Assembly: GCF_018854495.1 (NCBI RefSeq)
Contig: NZ_JABBDR010000167.1
Coordinates: 13,258 to 77,257, forward strand
Direction of reading: 5' to 3'
Origin: Acidithiobacillus ferruginosus
GTDB lineage: Bacteria > Pseudomonadota > Gammaproteobacteria > Acidithiobacillales > Acidithiobacillaceae
DNA: 64,000 nucleotides
The notes beneath the pieces were generated by a model. The model worked only from the letters and a program-made list of their open reading frames with translations. It did not search any database and was not told the origin of the DNA. A program made the position numbers and the translations under genes. Below, piece by piece: positions 42,872-53,187 of the stretch. Position 1 is the first letter of the stretch, and each line of letters opens with the position of its first letter.

Positions 42872-45008
42872 CCACCAAGGTCTTTACATTCTGATGCTGA
42901 GTATCCACGGCCGCATTTGCGGTACTCCGGAACTCGGGATCGATGCAGATACCGGCGGCCAGATTGGCTATGTACTCGACGAAATGCAGGCGCTGGCACG
43001 GGACCCGCGCGTTTCTCGGATCGACCTTCTCACACGTCGCTTTGACGACCCCGACACGAATCCCATTTATGGAGCACCGCGCGAGCTATTGGAGTCCGGC
43101 GCGCAGATTATCCGTCTGCCTGCCGGTCCAGCGCACAAATATCTGCAAAAAGAGCGACTTTGGGATTACCTGGATACTTTTGTGGACGGCGCGCTGCATT
43201 TTATCCGCAGTGAAGACTGTATTCCCGATGTCATCCACAGCCACTATGCCGATGCGGGTTACGTAGGGGTACGCCTCTCCCGCCTGCTGGGTATTCCACT
43301 CATGCACACCGGCCATTCCCTGGGGCGGGATAAGCGGGAAAGACTGATCGCTGCCGGCCGCAAGGCGGAAAGTATCGACCGGCAATTTCATTTTTCGCGG
43401 CGTATTGCCGCCGAAGAATCCGTACTCGGTGAAGCGTCCGTGGTCCTGGCCAGCACCCGTCAGGAAGTGGACGAGCAGTATGGCCTGTACGAGAATGCCG
43501 TGCGGGCGCATTTCAAGATCCTGCCGCCCGGTGTGGACTTGCGACGGTTTTCCCGACCGGGGCGGCAGCGTTCTTCACCGCTGCTGCCCGGCTTACGCCA
43601 CTTTTTGGAGGCACCGCGCAAGCCCCCCATTCTGGCCATCGCTCGCCCCGATGAGCGTAAAAATTTTCAGCGTCTGGTTGAGGCCTATGCCACGGACCCT
43701 GTTTTGCGGGAGCAGGCCAACCTGGTTCTGGTCATGGGCCAGCGTGACCGCCTTGGGCAGCTCCCACACGGGGCGAAAAGGGTGATTCAGAGCATGCTGC
43801 ATACCGTTGACGACTACGACCTTTACGGACGAGTCGCCCTCCCCAAGCACCACGAACCGGAAGATATCCCCGAATATTACCGCTATGCGGCCATCTATAA
43901 GGGTGTTTTCGTCAACCCGGCACTCACCGAACCCTTTGGCCTGACCCTGCTGGAAGCCGCGGCCTCAGGTTTGCCGGTCGTCGCCACCCGGCATGGTGGC
44001 CCGCAGGACATCATCCGCTATTGCCGCAATGGCATTCTGGTGGATCCGCTGAATATCGGAGAGATGCAAGACGCCCTCCGGCAAATGTTGTTTGATCGCC
44101 AACGCTGGCGGCGTGCCAGCCGGGCAGGCTTGCTGGGGGTGCGCCGGGTCTATAGTTGGGAGGCCCATGCGCGCCGTTATCTGGCAGAAGTGGAACGGAT
44201 TCTTCGGCGTCAGCGCAAACAGTTGCGGCGTGAATCCGTCGCCCGTCAGGGGGTACGCCGCGCCTTACCGACGGCGGATCATCTGCTCATATCCGACATC
44301 GACAATACCTTGATTGGCGACCCGGCGGGACTCGCCACGCTGATGGAATGGCTGAGGGAACATCCCCGGGTGGCCTTTGGCGTGGCCACCGGCCGGAATG
44401 TCAAACAAACCATGGAGATACTGGCAGCACACCAGGTCCCCCGCCCGGACATCTGCATCACCGACGTGGGTACGCGTATCATCTATGGCAGCAAGCTGCG
44501 CGAGGATCAGGACTGGGCCGCTCACCTGCACTATCGCTGGTGGCGTGAAGGGGTATTGCAGGCACTGGCCAAGGTACCCGGTCTGCGCCTGCAGGAAAAA
44601 TTCACCCAGAGCGCATTCAAGGTAAGCTACTATGTAGACCCCAAGCGCCCGCCAACGGCGAAAGATCTGCAGCAGCGCCTGCACGAGCGGCAGATCGCCG
44701 CCCATGTGGTGCTTTCCCATAACTGCTTTCTGGATGTGTTGCCCATTCGTGCGTCCAAGGGCCACGCCATCCGTTTCCTGGCCTTTCGCTGGGGATTGCC
44801 CTTGCGTGCGGTGCTGACTGCGGGTGACTCCGGCAATGACGCCGATATGATGGGTGGCGAAATTTGCGGGGTTATTGTCGGCAACCACAGCCCGGAACTA
44901 CACGGGCTAAGAGATAAACATCACATCTATTTCGCCAGTGCGCACCATGCCTGGGGCATTCTCGAAGGCATCCAGCACTACCGTTTTCCAGGACAAGCCC
45001 ATGCCTGA
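42864..45008 (+). CDS. Sucrose-phosphate synthase with C-terminal phosphatase domain
   Basis: A 714-residue bifunctional-type enzyme. Residues 1-455 are a GT4 glycosyltransferase (GTPELGIDADTGGQIGYVLD; NPALTEPFGLTLLEAAASG with the E-x7-E pair) making sucrose-6-phosphate from UDP-glucose and fructose-6-phosphate. Residues 470-700 are an HAD sucrose-phosphatase-like domain with ISDIDNTLIGD and GDSGNDADMM intact, so dephosphorylation to sucrose is plausible. The start is TTG 42864 behind AAGGAGGA. Confidence 0.92.
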   Translation: MADHQGLYILMLSIHGRICGTPELGIDADTGGQIGYVLDEMQALARDPRVSRIDLLTRRFDDPDTNPIYGAPRELLESGAQIIRLPAGPAHKYLQKERLWDYLDTFVDGALHFIRSEDCIPDVIHSHYADAGYVGVRLSRLLGIPLMHTGHSLGRDKRERLIAAGRKAESIDRQFHFSRRIAAEESVLGEASVVLASTRQEVDEQYGLYENAVRAHFKILPPGVDLRRFSRPGRQRSSPLLPGLRHFLEAPRKPPILAIARPDERKNFQRLVEAYATDPVLREQANLVLVMGQRDRLGQLPHGAKRVIQSMLHTVDDYDLYGRVALPKHHEPEDIPEYYRYAAIYKGVFVNPALTEPFGLTLLEAAASGLPVVATRHGGPQDIIRYCRNGILVDPLNIGEMQDALRQMLFDRQRWRRASRAGLLGVRRVYSWEAHARRYLAEVERILRRQRKQLRRESVARQGVRRALPTADHLLISDIDNTLIGDPAGLATLMEWLREHPRVAFGVATGRNVKQTMEILAAHQVPRPDICITDVGTRIIYGSKLREDQDWAAHLHYRWWREGVLQALAKVPGLRLQEKFTQSAFKVSYYVDPKRPPTAKDLQQRLHERQIAAHVVLSHNCFLDVLPIRASKGHAIRFLAFRWGLPLRAVLTAGDSGNDADMMGGEICGVIVGNHSPELHGLRDKHHIYFASAHHAWGILEGIQHYRFPGQAHA

Positions 45009-47382
45009 CAATCTGCGTCGCTGTATCAGCCAAAATCCCCATTGCGTTGCCGGGCTGTTGCGATATCTGTTCAATCTGCAACGCCCCTTTCTGCTCTATA
45101 CCGACTTGCAAAAGGCTATCGACGACTTTGCCGCAGACTATGGCAGTGATGCAGACCTCGTGGTGTTGCAGGAGTTTTTCTCCAGACTACAAGAGGCGGT
45201 GCTGGCGGAGCCTTGGATTTATCTGGCCTGGCGTCCCGGCCCTGGGCGCTGGACTTATCTGCGCCTGCATCGGGAACAGCTTCATCTGGAGACACTCACG
45301 CCGGGTGATTATCTGGCCTTTAAGGAAAGACAGGTGCTCCCCGCAAATGATCAGGAGCCGATACTCACCGTGGATTTTGAGGATTTCCGCGCCGCCCCCT
45401 ATCACCTGCAAGATGAGGACACCATCGGACAAGGACTCATATATATGAACCGCCGCCTGGCTGGACGACTGTTCGGGAACATCAAGACGGGGCGCCAGAG
45501 CATTCTCGACTTTTTGGCCGTGCACAAGCTCAACGGGCAATCGCTGATGGTGCATGATCAGCCGCCGGATTTTGAAGCACTACGCCAGACCGTGCAGTAT
45601 CTGGCGACGCTCCCCAAGACCAAACCGTGGACGGAGTTTGCGGCGGAGATGGTCCATCGCGGCTTCGCCCCCGGCTGGGGAGATACCGCCGGACGGGTGC
45701 GCGAGACCATGCGTCTGTTGATGGATCTCTTGGACGCCCCCTCGGCAGAGAGTCTGCAAGCATTCATCGACCGTATCCCCATGATCTCCAAAATACTGAT
45801 CGTGTCTATTCATGGCTGGTTCGCGCAGGACAAGGTGCTTGGACGTCCGGATACCGGCGGGCAGGTCGTTTACATTCTCGATCAGGCGCGGGCGCTGGAA
45901 CAGGAAATGGGCCAGCGCCTAGCCCGTCAGGGAGTGGATATCGTACCCCGTATTCTGATCGCGACCCGCCTGATTCCCAATGCCGATGGCACCTCCTGCG
46001 ACCAGCGTCTGGAGCCCGTCCAGGGCGCCGACAACGTGCAGATTCTCCGCGTGCCGTTCCGGCACCCCAACGGCGAAATATTGCCGCAGTGGATCTCCCG
46101 CTTCCATGTCTGGCCCTGGCTGGAACGCTATGCCGATGACCTCGAACGGGAAACCCTGGCGGAATTTGGCCGTCGTCCTGATCTGATCATCGGCAATTAC
46201 TCCGATGGTAATCTGGTGGCCACCATCCTCAGTGCGCGGCTGAATGTCACCCAATGCAACATTGCGCACGCGTTGGAGAAGAGCAAATACCTCTATAGTG
46301 ACCTCTACTGGCGCGATCACGATGCCAGCCATCATTTTGCTTGCCAGTTCACCGCGGACCTCATCGCCATGAACTCTTCTGACATTATCGTTACCAGCAC
46401 CTATCAGGAAATCGCCGGAAACGACCGCGAGGTGGGCCAGTACGAAGGATATCAGAATTACAGCCTTCCCGGATTGTATCGGGTGGAAAACGGGATTGAC
46501 GTCTTCGATACCAAATTCAATATCGTCTCTCCGGGGGCCGATGCCCACTATTATTTTCCCTATTCCGCCAGCGAAGCACGTCTGCGTTATCTGCACGACG
46601 ATATGGATGCGTTGCTCTTTGGCGAGGAGCCCGCCGCGGACCGGCGCGGCGTACTCAAGGATCGGGATAAACCCATCATTTTCAGTATGGCGCGCATGGA
46701 CCACATCAAAAATCTCAGCGGACTGGCTGAGATTTTTGGCGCATCGGCGCGCCTGCGCAAACTGGCCAACCTGGTCATCGTCGGCGGTCATGTCGACCCG
46801 CAGGATTCCCAGGACGAGGAAGAGCGGGCGCAAATCCAGCGGATGCACGATATTATGGATGCGCAGCAACTCGACGGGCAGATGCGCTGGATAGGCACTT
46901 TACTCGACAAAAATGTGGCAGGGGAACTTTACCGGGTTATTGGCGATACCCATGGATGCTTCGTCCAGCCCGCACTCTTTGAAGCCTTCGGGCTGACGGT
47001 GATTGAAGCCATGAGCTCGGGTCTGCCGGTTTTTGCCACCCGCTTCGGCGGACCCCTGGAAATCATCGAAGACGGTATCTCCGGCTTTCATATCAACCCC
47101 AATAACCAACAGGAGACGGCGGAAAAGCTGGCGGACTTCCTGGAAGCGGCGGCTGCCGATATCCGTGTCTGGGAGACCGTTTCCGACGGCGCATTGGCAC
47201 GGGTCAGCGCGCACTATACCTGGGGCAATTACGCCACGCAGATGATGACTCTGGCGCGGATTTTCGGCTTCTGGCGCTTCATGCTCAAAACCGATCGTCA
47301 CGCCGCCCGTCGCTATTTGCAGATGTTTCAGCACTTGCAATGGCGGCCTCTGGCCCATGCGGTGCCGCTGGGGGAGTCATGA
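45001..47382 (+). CDS. Sucrose synthase
   Basis: A 793-residue GT4 enzyme interconverting sucrose + NDP with fructose + NDP-glucose. The N-terminal regulatory half (1-260) is of the bacterial SuSy type; the catalytic half has LGRPDTGGQVVYILDQ, LEKSKYLYSDLYW and FEAFGLTVIEAMSSG. ATG 45001 overlaps the SPS stop by 8 bases. From memory the length equals that of the characterised Acidithiobacillus caldus enzyme. With SPS and fructokinase it forms a complete sucrose metabolism module. Confidence 0.95.
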   Translation: MPDNLRRCISQNPHCVAGLLRYLFNLQRPFLLYTDLQKAIDDFAADYGSDADLVVLQEFFSRLQEAVLAEPWIYLAWRPGPGRWTYLRLHREQLHLETLTPGDYLAFKERQVLPANDQEPILTVDFEDFRAAPYHLQDEDTIGQGLIYMNRRLAGRLFGNIKTGRQSILDFLAVHKLNGQSLMVHDQPPDFEALRQTVQYLATLPKTKPWTEFAAEMVHRGFAPGWGDTAGRVRETMRLLMDLLDAPSAESLQAFIDRIPMISKILIVSIHGWFAQDKVLGRPDTGGQVVYILDQARALEQEMGQRLARQGVDIVPRILIATRLIPNADGTSCDQRLEPVQGADNVQILRVPFRHPNGEILPQWISRFHVWPWLERYADDLERETLAEFGRRPDLIIGNYSDGNLVATILSARLNVTQCNIAHALEKSKYLYSDLYWRDHDASHHFACQFTADLIAMNSSDIIVTSTYQEIAGNDREVGQYEGYQNYSLPGLYRVENGIDVFDTKFNIVSPGADAHYYFPYSASEARLRYLHDDMDALLFGEEPAADRRGVLKDRDKPIIFSMARMDHIKNLSGLAEIFGASARLRKLANLVIVGGHVDPQDSQDEEERAQIQRMHDIMDAQQLDGQMRWIGTLLDKNVAGELYRVIGDTHGCFVQPALFEAFGLTVIEAMSSGLPVFATRFGGPLEIIEDGISGFHINPNNQQETAEKLADFLEAAAADIRVWETVSDGALARVSAHYTWGNYATQMMTLARIFGFWRFMLKTDRHAARRYLQMFQHLQWRPLAHAVPLGES

Positions 47383-47400
47383 GGGGCAGCCGGGCCTCTG

Positions 47401-47712
47401 CGACAAACGCATGTCCAAAGGATAACGGCTGTGGCCATGCAAGAGGGCCGCTTGGCTTTTTCGGCGCACCCCCCTCGACAGCATCATCAAAAACCTCTGC
47501 GAACTGCCGGGTATCGGCCCGTGGACGGCGCACTACATCGCCATGCGCGGATATCGTGATCCGGACGCCTTCCCCCCCATTCAGACCTGGGACTACTGCG
47601 CGCACTGGAAACGGAGAGTGGGCGCCCCAACCCCGCAGAAGTGTTGGTGCTCGCCGAAGCATGGCGGCCCTGGCGGGCCTATGCGGCCATGCGTTTGTGG
47701 GCGCAACCCTAA
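47401..47712 (+). pseudogene. alkA remnant (DNA-3-methyladenine glycosylase II, C-terminal part)
   Basis: Three successive frames together spell the C-terminal third of AlkA. The parts are RQTHVQRITAVAMQEGRLAF, then LCELPGIGPWTAHYIAMRGY (the HhH motif) with RDPDAFP, then EAWRPWRAYAAMRLW before TAA at 47710. The frame breaks coincide with C runs near 47470 and 47573. The upstream two thirds of the gene are missing, as sucrose synthase ends at 47382. It is non-functional as read. Confidence 0.85.
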
Positions 47713-48233
47713 AAATCACCACCCTCATGCCGCAACAGCCAGCGTTTGCGCTCTATTCCGCCCGCGTACCCGGTCAAGGTGCCATCGGAGCCGATGACGC
47801 GATGGCAGGGAATGACAATACCAATGGGATTCGCGCCGTTGGCGCGCCCCACGGCACGCACCGCGGATGCCCGGTCCATGCCCTTCGCCTGTTCTTGGTA
47901 GCTGCGGGTTTCTCCGACGGGAATGCTGCGCAACCAAGCCCAAGCGTTCCGCTGAAACTCGGTGCCTGCGGTTTCTACGGGAATGGCGGAGACAGCGTTG
48001 AGATCCCCCGCCCAATAGGCGTCCAGGCCGTTGCGAACCGGCCGCGGAGCAGTCGCCGATGTCAGCGTTACCCCGTCGGAGCCATAGAGCAGGCGGAGTC
48101 GATCCAGCATGCGGGCCTCGCTGTCCGCCCAGTCCAGTGCACGTAAGGTATTTTGCGCGTCGGTGACCAGCAGCATGACACCCAACGGTGTAGTGACACG
48201 ATCTAACTGCCATCGAAGCGCTTCGTTCAGCAT
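47709..48233 (-). CDS. ogt: Methylated-DNA-protein cysteine methyltransferase
   Basis: A 174-residue suicide repair protein that takes the methyl group from O6-methylguanine. The acceptor cysteine lies in IGIVIPCHRVIGSDG, with the HTH segment SYQEQAKGMDRASAVRAVG before it. The stop overlaps the convergent alkA remnant by 3 bases, an arrangement that suggests an older alkylation-repair pair. It looks intact. Confidence 0.95.
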   Translation of the reverse strand: MLNEALRWQLDRVTTPLGVMLLVTDAQNTLRALDWADSEARMLDRLRLLYGSDGVTLTSATAPRPVRNGLDAYWAGDLNAVSAIPVETAGTEFQRNAWAWLRSIPVGETRSYQEQAKGMDRASAVRAVGRANGANPIGIVIPCHRVIGSDGTLTGYAGGIERKRWLLRHEGGDF

Positions 48234-48331
48234 GAGAATCTCCCCAATATGGACTCTGAAATGATGTTATATCCGGACACGCACAAATGCTCGCCACTTC
48301 TGGACAGTAAAGTCGCCCCCCTAGTTCCAGA

Positions 48332-48550
48332 ATGATTTCACAACAGTTCGCCAACTTCCTGGACCTGGACCGGCAGATTCTTTCCGCTATCATGGAGGCC
48401 ATGGCCTCATTCACCTCGTTGAGCACCCAGACCTTTAAATCTGCCCACATCCGGTCCGAGTTGAAGAATATCTTGCCGACGCCGGCGGAGTTATACGAGC
48501 GAGTGCGGGAGCGGACGAAAAAGGGGGTGACAACCGTTGCGCATCGGTAG
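48332..48550 (+). pseudogene. Possible remnant of a type I restriction subunit (HsdR C-terminus)
   Basis: A 72-codon open stretch whose sequence (DLDRQILSAIMEAMASFTSL, then ELKNILPTPAELYERVRE) resembles, from memory, the extreme C-terminus of HsdR proteins. A stop lies in frame at 48308-48310 and no other hsd sequence is nearby. There is no ribosome site. The identification is tentative; the rest of the 303-base gap (48234-48331) shows nothing. Confidence 0.4.
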
Positions 48551-49109
48551 AACGGTTCAGCATGCGCCCGCCGTGGATACCACCGGGATCACGGCCTTGT
48601 TCTCGCCCTGCAGAACCTGGCGATACCGGCTTACCCTCCCGTTTTCCGGTCGTACGGGAGGAATGATCACGGTTTTTCTGAAAAATCCTTCCAGCGCGAG
48701 CGAAACCGCCGCCGACAAGACGGTGCGCACGGCATCGGAGTATGTCTGGCGCAGATTTCCGCAAGCGGGTGGGGTGCACATTCTGAATCTTTACGCCTTA
48801 CGTGGTACCGACAGCAGGGAGGTTGGTGCTGTGCTGCGGCAACGGGGCGAGTCCTATGTTATTGGTTCGCAAAATGACGCCACCATTCGTGAAACACTTG
48901 GCGCGAGCTCTGCGGTGATTGTTGCCTGGGGTGGCCATGCAGGCATTGCGCCTGCATCCTACGACAGGCGGGTCGCACGGTGCCTGGAGATTTTGGACGA
49001 GGGTGGGCTTGCCCTCTGGAGGAATGGCAGAAAGGGATCAGCTAAATATCCGTTTCATGCCTGCTATTGGGCTTATGATGATCACCTGACGCCCGTACAG
49101 GTGCTTTAG
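48537..49109 (+). CDS. DUF1643 protein
   Basis: A 190-residue protein of the DUF1643 family (RYRLTLPFSGRTGGMITVFLKNPSSA shortened; then HILNLYALRGTDSREV and IVAWGGHAG). Members are found in phages and mobile regions and may act on nucleotides or DNA; function unknown. The TTG start at 48537 has AGGGGGTG upstream. It lies in the decayed patch with the alkA and possible hsdR remnants. Confidence 0.8.
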   Translation: MRIGRTVQHAPAVDTTGITALFSPCRTWRYRLTLPFSGRTGGMITVFLKNPSSASETAADKTVRTASEYVWRRFPQAGGVHILNLYALRGTDSREVGAVLRQRGESYVIGSQNDATIRETLGASSAVIVAWGGHAGIAPASYDRRVARCLEILDEGGLALWRNGRKGSAKYPFHACYWAYDDHLTPVQVL

Positions 49110-49120
49110 CAATGGCGTGC

Positions 49121-49774
49121 TCAAGGCGACACATGGATGATCATGGCAGCCAGCACGAGGGTGATACTCAGCAGAATGACTCCGTAGAGGCCGTAGAGGA
49201 ACTTGTGGACATGATAAGTGCCCTCGTCCACTTTTTTGACCGTGCGAATGAAGTTGATGCCACCGATGACCAGATTGGTGACCCCGAGAAGAATGAAAAC
49301 GATGCCCATCCCGGAAAAGCCTGCGCCCATCACGAGTTTGGTATGGAGCATGATGGAGAGCTGCTCCAGGAAAAAGTCGAATTTTTCGATCACGAAACCG
49401 AAGGCAATCAGGCCGATGCCGGTACGTACCCAGGCGAGGAAGGTACGCTCGGCAGCCATGTAAATGCGCGGATCAATGATTTCTTTTTCAGCCACGGGAG
49501 ATCCTTTTCCGATATATTCCAGGTCCGACATAAAACGAAATCCTACCACAAAAATCAGGATGATGGCGGGCCAGCTCAGCCAGTAGAAAAGCTCGGTAAA
49601 AAAGTGGCCCAGGGTGGCGTAGTGGAGTGCCTTGAAGAGAATGGCCAGGCGTGCGGAAAGCAGGCCGGTGCCTATCGACAGGAAGAGGAGCTTGAAATAA
49701 CCCAGGTAGGTGCGTTCCAGGGCCATGTAAAGCCGGGGTTCCCGTATCGTCGGCAGGTGTTTCAGAAACATCAT
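49121..49774 (-). CDS. DUF202 (YidH-like) membrane protein
   Basis: A 217-residue inner-membrane protein with five to six hydrophobic segments. The DUF202 signature DPRIYMAAERTFLAWVRTG appears at residue 101 and a degenerate copy (EPRLYMALERTYLGY) at residue 12, suggesting internal duplication. Function unknown. It converges on the DUF1643 gene with 11 bases between. Confidence 0.85.
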   Translation of the reverse strand: MMFLKHLPTIREPRLYMALERTYLGYFKLLFLSIGTGLLSARLAILFKALHYATLGHFFTELFYWLSWPAIILIFVVGFRFMSDLEYIGKGSPVAEKEIIDPRIYMAAERTFLAWVRTGIGLIAFGFVIEKFDFFLEQLSIMLHTKLVMGAGFSGMGIVFILLGVTNLVIGGINFIRTVKKVDEGTYHVHKFLYGLYGVILLSITLVLAAMIIHVSP

Positions 49775-49933
49775 GGATGGGGGTGACCGTCTGCGCTAGG
49801 GCGTCTGCTGGTATGGAGGTGCGAGGGCTGGCAGTTTAACGGGAAACAAACCATGTGAGAAGGTGGGAAAATGGTTGACCCTGATGCCGTTGATTGGTAT
49901 TTTGTTCCCACTCCAGGTGAGCCAGCTCATCTT

Positions 49934-50008
49934 GGGCGGTTAGCTCAGCGGTAGAGCACTGCCTTCACACGGCAGGGGTCGCAGGTTCGAACCCTGCACC
50001 GCCCACCA
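49934..50008 (+). tRNA. tRNA-Val (CAC)
   Basis: A 75-base cloverleaf: acceptor GGGCGGT/ACCGCCC, D arm with AGCTCAGCGGTAGAGC, anticodon loop TTCACAC with anticodon CAC, T arm GGTTCGAACC, and an encoded CCA end (50006-50008). CAC reads GTG codons, valine. Confidence 0.97.
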
Positions 50009-50024
50009 GATAAAACAAAATGTT

Positions 50025-50051
50025 AGGCGCTACCTGAGCGCCTTTATTTTT
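50025..50051 (+). terminator. Terminator after tRNA-Val
   Basis: AGGCGCT-ACCTG-AGCGCCT forms a 7-bp stem followed by TTATTTTT, 17 bases after the tRNA 3' end. Confidence 0.85.
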
Positions 50052-50144
50052 CTCTGTGTGAACGGAGTGTGCTTGCAGGAAAGATGCTGGGCCATGTTAT
50101 CTTGAGGCCAAGTCATGATTTTTTGGAAAAGTGCACGATCATCG

Positions 50145-50318
50145 CTAACCCATCATTTTCCCTTTGTTGGCATCGAGAAACGCGGCGGTGACTCTCGATT
50201 CGCCCGCCTCCTTGGCTGCCTTCTCGATTTTAGCCTTGGCCATGTTGCGCACGAAAGAGGGCATCTTCTCCATGCGTTGCAGTGCGTCTTCGTCCCAGGG
50301 TAACGTCTGTTCGTTCAT
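50145..50318 (-). CDS. Small PCP_red-domain protein
   Basis: A 57-residue protein (WDEDALQRMEKMPSFVRNMA, then EKAAKEAGESRVT) matching the small proto-chlorophyllide-reductase C-terminal (PCP_red) domain. In phototrophs this domain ends BchB; here it stands alone in what appears to be a non-phototroph, as known in many other bacteria. ATG 50318 has AAGGAA 7 bases upstream. Function unknown. The 235-base gap to mutS on its upstream side holds nothing recognisable. Confidence 0.8.
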   Translation of the reverse strand: MNEQTLPWDEDALQRMEKMPSFVRNMAKAKIEKAAKEAGESRVTAAFLDANKGKMMG

Positions 50319-50553
50319 TTGTCGGTTCCTTCGTTTGGTGGGGGATTGCGCTTGCGCGCGCAGGCATCGAGGCAATCATCAAGTCAGTTTGCGCACCTAG
50401 CCATAACGCGCCTAACGGCTACTTCAGCGTATCGCGAAGGTTGCACATGTAAAAATTTTATGGGCCTGGTAGCAGGGTGTCAAGCCAACGGCGGGGGAGA
50501 CGGGCTGTGCAGGGAAACCCTCGCGTGGACAATGGTTAGTGATAGAAATCTCG

Positions 50554-53163
50554 TCACCCGTCTTGCCGCACCAGTTCTTTGAGTGCGTAAACCAGGTCTA
50601 GGGCCTGTCTTGGGCTGAGTTGGTCCGGTTCCACCTGACTCAACTGGTATACCGCCGGATGGGGAGCGGCCTGGAAGAGGGAGAGTTGGGCGGGCGCCGT
50701 ATGGCTGAGCGACGGCCTGGGGCTTTCTTCCAGTTGACGGAGGCGTTGGCGGGCGCGCTGCACAACCGGGTCAGGAACCCCGGCAAGCCGGGCGACCGCC
50801 AGGCCGTAACTCTGTGCGGCTGGACCACTTTCCACCCGATGTAGAAACACGACTTGATCGCCTTGTGTCAGCGCGTCGAGATGGGCATTGCGTAAACCGG
50901 GCAGATCCAGCTCGGTCAATTCAAAATAGTGAGTGGCAAAGAGTGTGCGGGCGCCCCGTTCCGCCAGGGCTTCCGCCGTGGCCCAAGCGATGGACAGGCC
51001 GTCGTGGGTGGCCGTACCCCGACCGATTTCATCCAGAATCACCAAACTTTGTGCCGTGGCGAGGTGGAGGATACGCGCCGTTTCGCTCATTTCCACCATG
51101 AAGGTGGAACGACCTCCGGCGAGATCGTCGGCAGCGCCGATACGGGTGAAAATCTGGTCGATGGGGCCGATGACCGCTTCGCGGGCAGGCACCCAACTGC
51201 CAATGTGGGCCAGTAGGACGATGAGCGCCGTTTGCCGCATGTAGGTGGATTTGCCGCCCATATTTGGACCGGTAATGAGCAACATACGCCGTTCCTCGTC
51301 AAAATCGAGATCGTTCGGGACAAAATTGCCGCCGATCTGAGCTTCGACGACGGGATGACGGCCGTCATGAATGTGTAACACCGGTTCCGTGACGAAATGC
51401 GGGGCGCACCAGTGTAGGGTGACGGCGCGCTCGGCCAGCGTGCTGAGCGCGTCTAGTTCGGCGACTGCGGTCATGGCGTCCTGTAAGGTCGACACCTCGG
51501 GTGATATGGTTTCCAGTAGCTGCGTGAAGAGCAGGCGTTCCCGGCTCAGGGCCAGACTTTCCGCCGAGAGGGCCTGGTCTTCGATCGCTTTCAATGCATC
51601 ATTGATGTAACGTTCGGCGTTCTTGGTGGTCTGGCGGCGGCGATAGTCGTCGGGAATGGGGCCCTGGTAGCTGCGGCCGATTTCGATATAAAAACCATGT
51701 ACCCGGTTGAACTGGATTTTGAGCTGGGCGATGCCGGTGCGCTGGCGCTCCTGCTGCTCCAGGTCACGCAGCACCTCCTGCAGATTCCGGCTGAGTTGCT
51801 GCAGGCGATCCAGCTCCGCATCATGGCCGGCACGGATGTAGCCTCCATCCCGCTGGGTCATGGGCGGAGTGTCCACCAGGGCCTTTTCCAGCAGGGTGCG
51901 GAGGGTGACGAAAAGCGCTATGCGCTCCTGAAAGACGTCCAGGGCGGGATGCCCCGTTTCCTGGAGGACGAGTCGCAGTCCGGGGAGTGCCTGGAGGGTG
52001 CTGCGGAGCTGGGCGAGATCGCGGGGGCTGGCGTTGTTCAGGGCTATGCGGGTGAGAATGCGTTCGGCGTCCGCGATACCGTGCAAGGCCTTCTGAATGG
52101 CAAGCGGTCCGCTGCCTTGGGTGAGCGCGGCGACGACCTCCTGGCGGGCCGCCACCACGGGTCCTTGCCGCAGCGGCCGCAAGAGCCAGCGGCGGAGCAG
52201 ACGCGCACCCATGGTGGTCTGGGTTTTTTGCAGCAAAGTGAGCAACGTGGGGCCATTCCCCTGCAGGCTTTCCACCACCTCCAGCGCCCGCAAAGCGGTC
52301 GCATCGAGATGGAGCTCCTCCTCGGCGCGCTCCGGATGAATCCGCTGGATTTGGCTCAGACTGCTGCGCAGCCGGGTCTCGGCATAGTTCAGGAGTGCGG
52401 CGGCAGCGCGCAGGGCGAGGGGCCAATCATTACACCCGAAACCAACCAGCCGTTCTCCGAAATAGCGTTCAAGTACCGCTTCGCTGCGTCGCGTCTGAAA
52501 GCCGGTTTTCTCCAGAAGTTGCAACTTTTTCGGGTCGATTCCAGCGGGAACCGGCGTATCTTCCGGGGCGATGATTTCGGCGGCGGGGCGGCGAGCGAGA
52601 ATATCCGCGACGGCGGTGTCGACCACTTCACGCACCATGAGGTGGCCCCCGGCGGTGTCCAGCCAGGCCATGCCGCAACGTGTGCCTTCCGGACACAGGG
52701 CCAGCAGCAAGGGCTCCTGTCCGCCATCCAGCAGGGCACCGTCAATGATGGTGCCAGGGGTGATGATCCGCACTATGGCGCGTTCCACCGGGCCCTTGGC
52801 GGTAGCGGGGTCGCCGATCTGCTCACCGATGGCCACCCGTTCGCCCAGACGCACCAGTTTGGCGAGATAGCCATCTACGCTCTGGACGGGTACCCCGGCC
52901 ATGGGAATGGCCCGTCCCGCGCTCTGCCCGCGGCTGGTGAGGGTGATGCCGAGGAGCTGGGCGGCCTTTTCGGCGTCGTCAAAAAACAGTTCGTAGAAAT
53001 CCCCCATGCGGTAGAACAGCAGGGCATCCGGGCACTGTTCCTTGAGTTCGAAGTACTGGCGCATCATGGGGGTATGTTGCTGGAGGGCGCCGGAATCATT
53101 CACCGGACCGGCGCTCCTTTTCCGCTCCGCATGCGGCGGGGCGGGTGTGCTGCACTGTTCCAT
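50554..53163 (-). CDS. mutS: DNA mismatch repair protein MutS
   Basis: An 869-residue mismatch-recognition ATPase. The mismatch-binding domain shows [14 protein letters not shown] near residue 52 (Phe-x-Glu), the ATPase has Walker [14 protein letters not shown] and Walker [17 protein letters not shown], and the C-terminus carries the short dimerisation tail. Length is normal (E. coli 853). It is followed at a distance by the PCP_red gene and preceded by the DUF465 gene. Confidence 0.97.
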   Translation of the reverse strand: MEQCSTPAPPHAERKRSAGPVNDSGALQQHTPMMRQYFELKEQCPDALLFYRMGDFYELFFDDAEKAAQLLGITLTSRGQSAGRAIPMAGVPVQSVDGYLAKLVRLGERVAIGEQIGDPATAKGPVERAIVRIITPGTIIDGALLDGGQEPLLLALCPEGTRCGMAWLDTAGGHLMVREVVDTAVADILARRPAAEIIAPEDTPVPAGIDPKKLQLLEKTGFQTRRSEAVLERYFGERLVGFGCNDWPLALRAAAALLNYAETRLRSSLSQIQRIHPERAEEELHLDATALRALEVVESLQGNGPTLLTLLQKTQTTMGARLLRRWLLRPLRQGPVVAARQEVVAALTQGSGPLAIQKALHGIADAERILTRIALNNASPRDLAQLRSTLQALPGLRLVLQETGHPALDVFQERIALFVTLRTLLEKALVDTPPMTQRDGGYIRAGHDAELDRLQQLSRNLQEVLRDLEQQERQRTGIAQLKIQFNRVHGFYIEIGRSYQGPIPDDYRRRQTTKNAERYINDALKAIEDQALSAESLALSRERLLFTQLLETISPEVSTLQDAMTAVAELDALSTLAERAVTLHWCAPHFVTEPVLHIHDGRHPVVEAQIGGNFVPNDLDFDEERRMLLITGPNMGGKSTYMRQTALIVLLAHIGSWVPAREAVIGPIDQIFTRIGAADDLAGGRSTFMVEMSETARILHLATAQSLVILDEIGRGTATHDGLSIAWATAEALAERGARTLFATHYFELTELDLPGLRNAHLDALTQGDQVVFLHRVESGPAAQSYGLAVARLAGVPDPVVQRARQRLRQLEESPRPSLSHTAPAQLSLFQAAPHPAVYQLSQVEPDQLSPRQALDLVYALKELVRQDG

Positions 53164-53187
53164 CGCGACGGTTTGCCGTTTTTCAGT

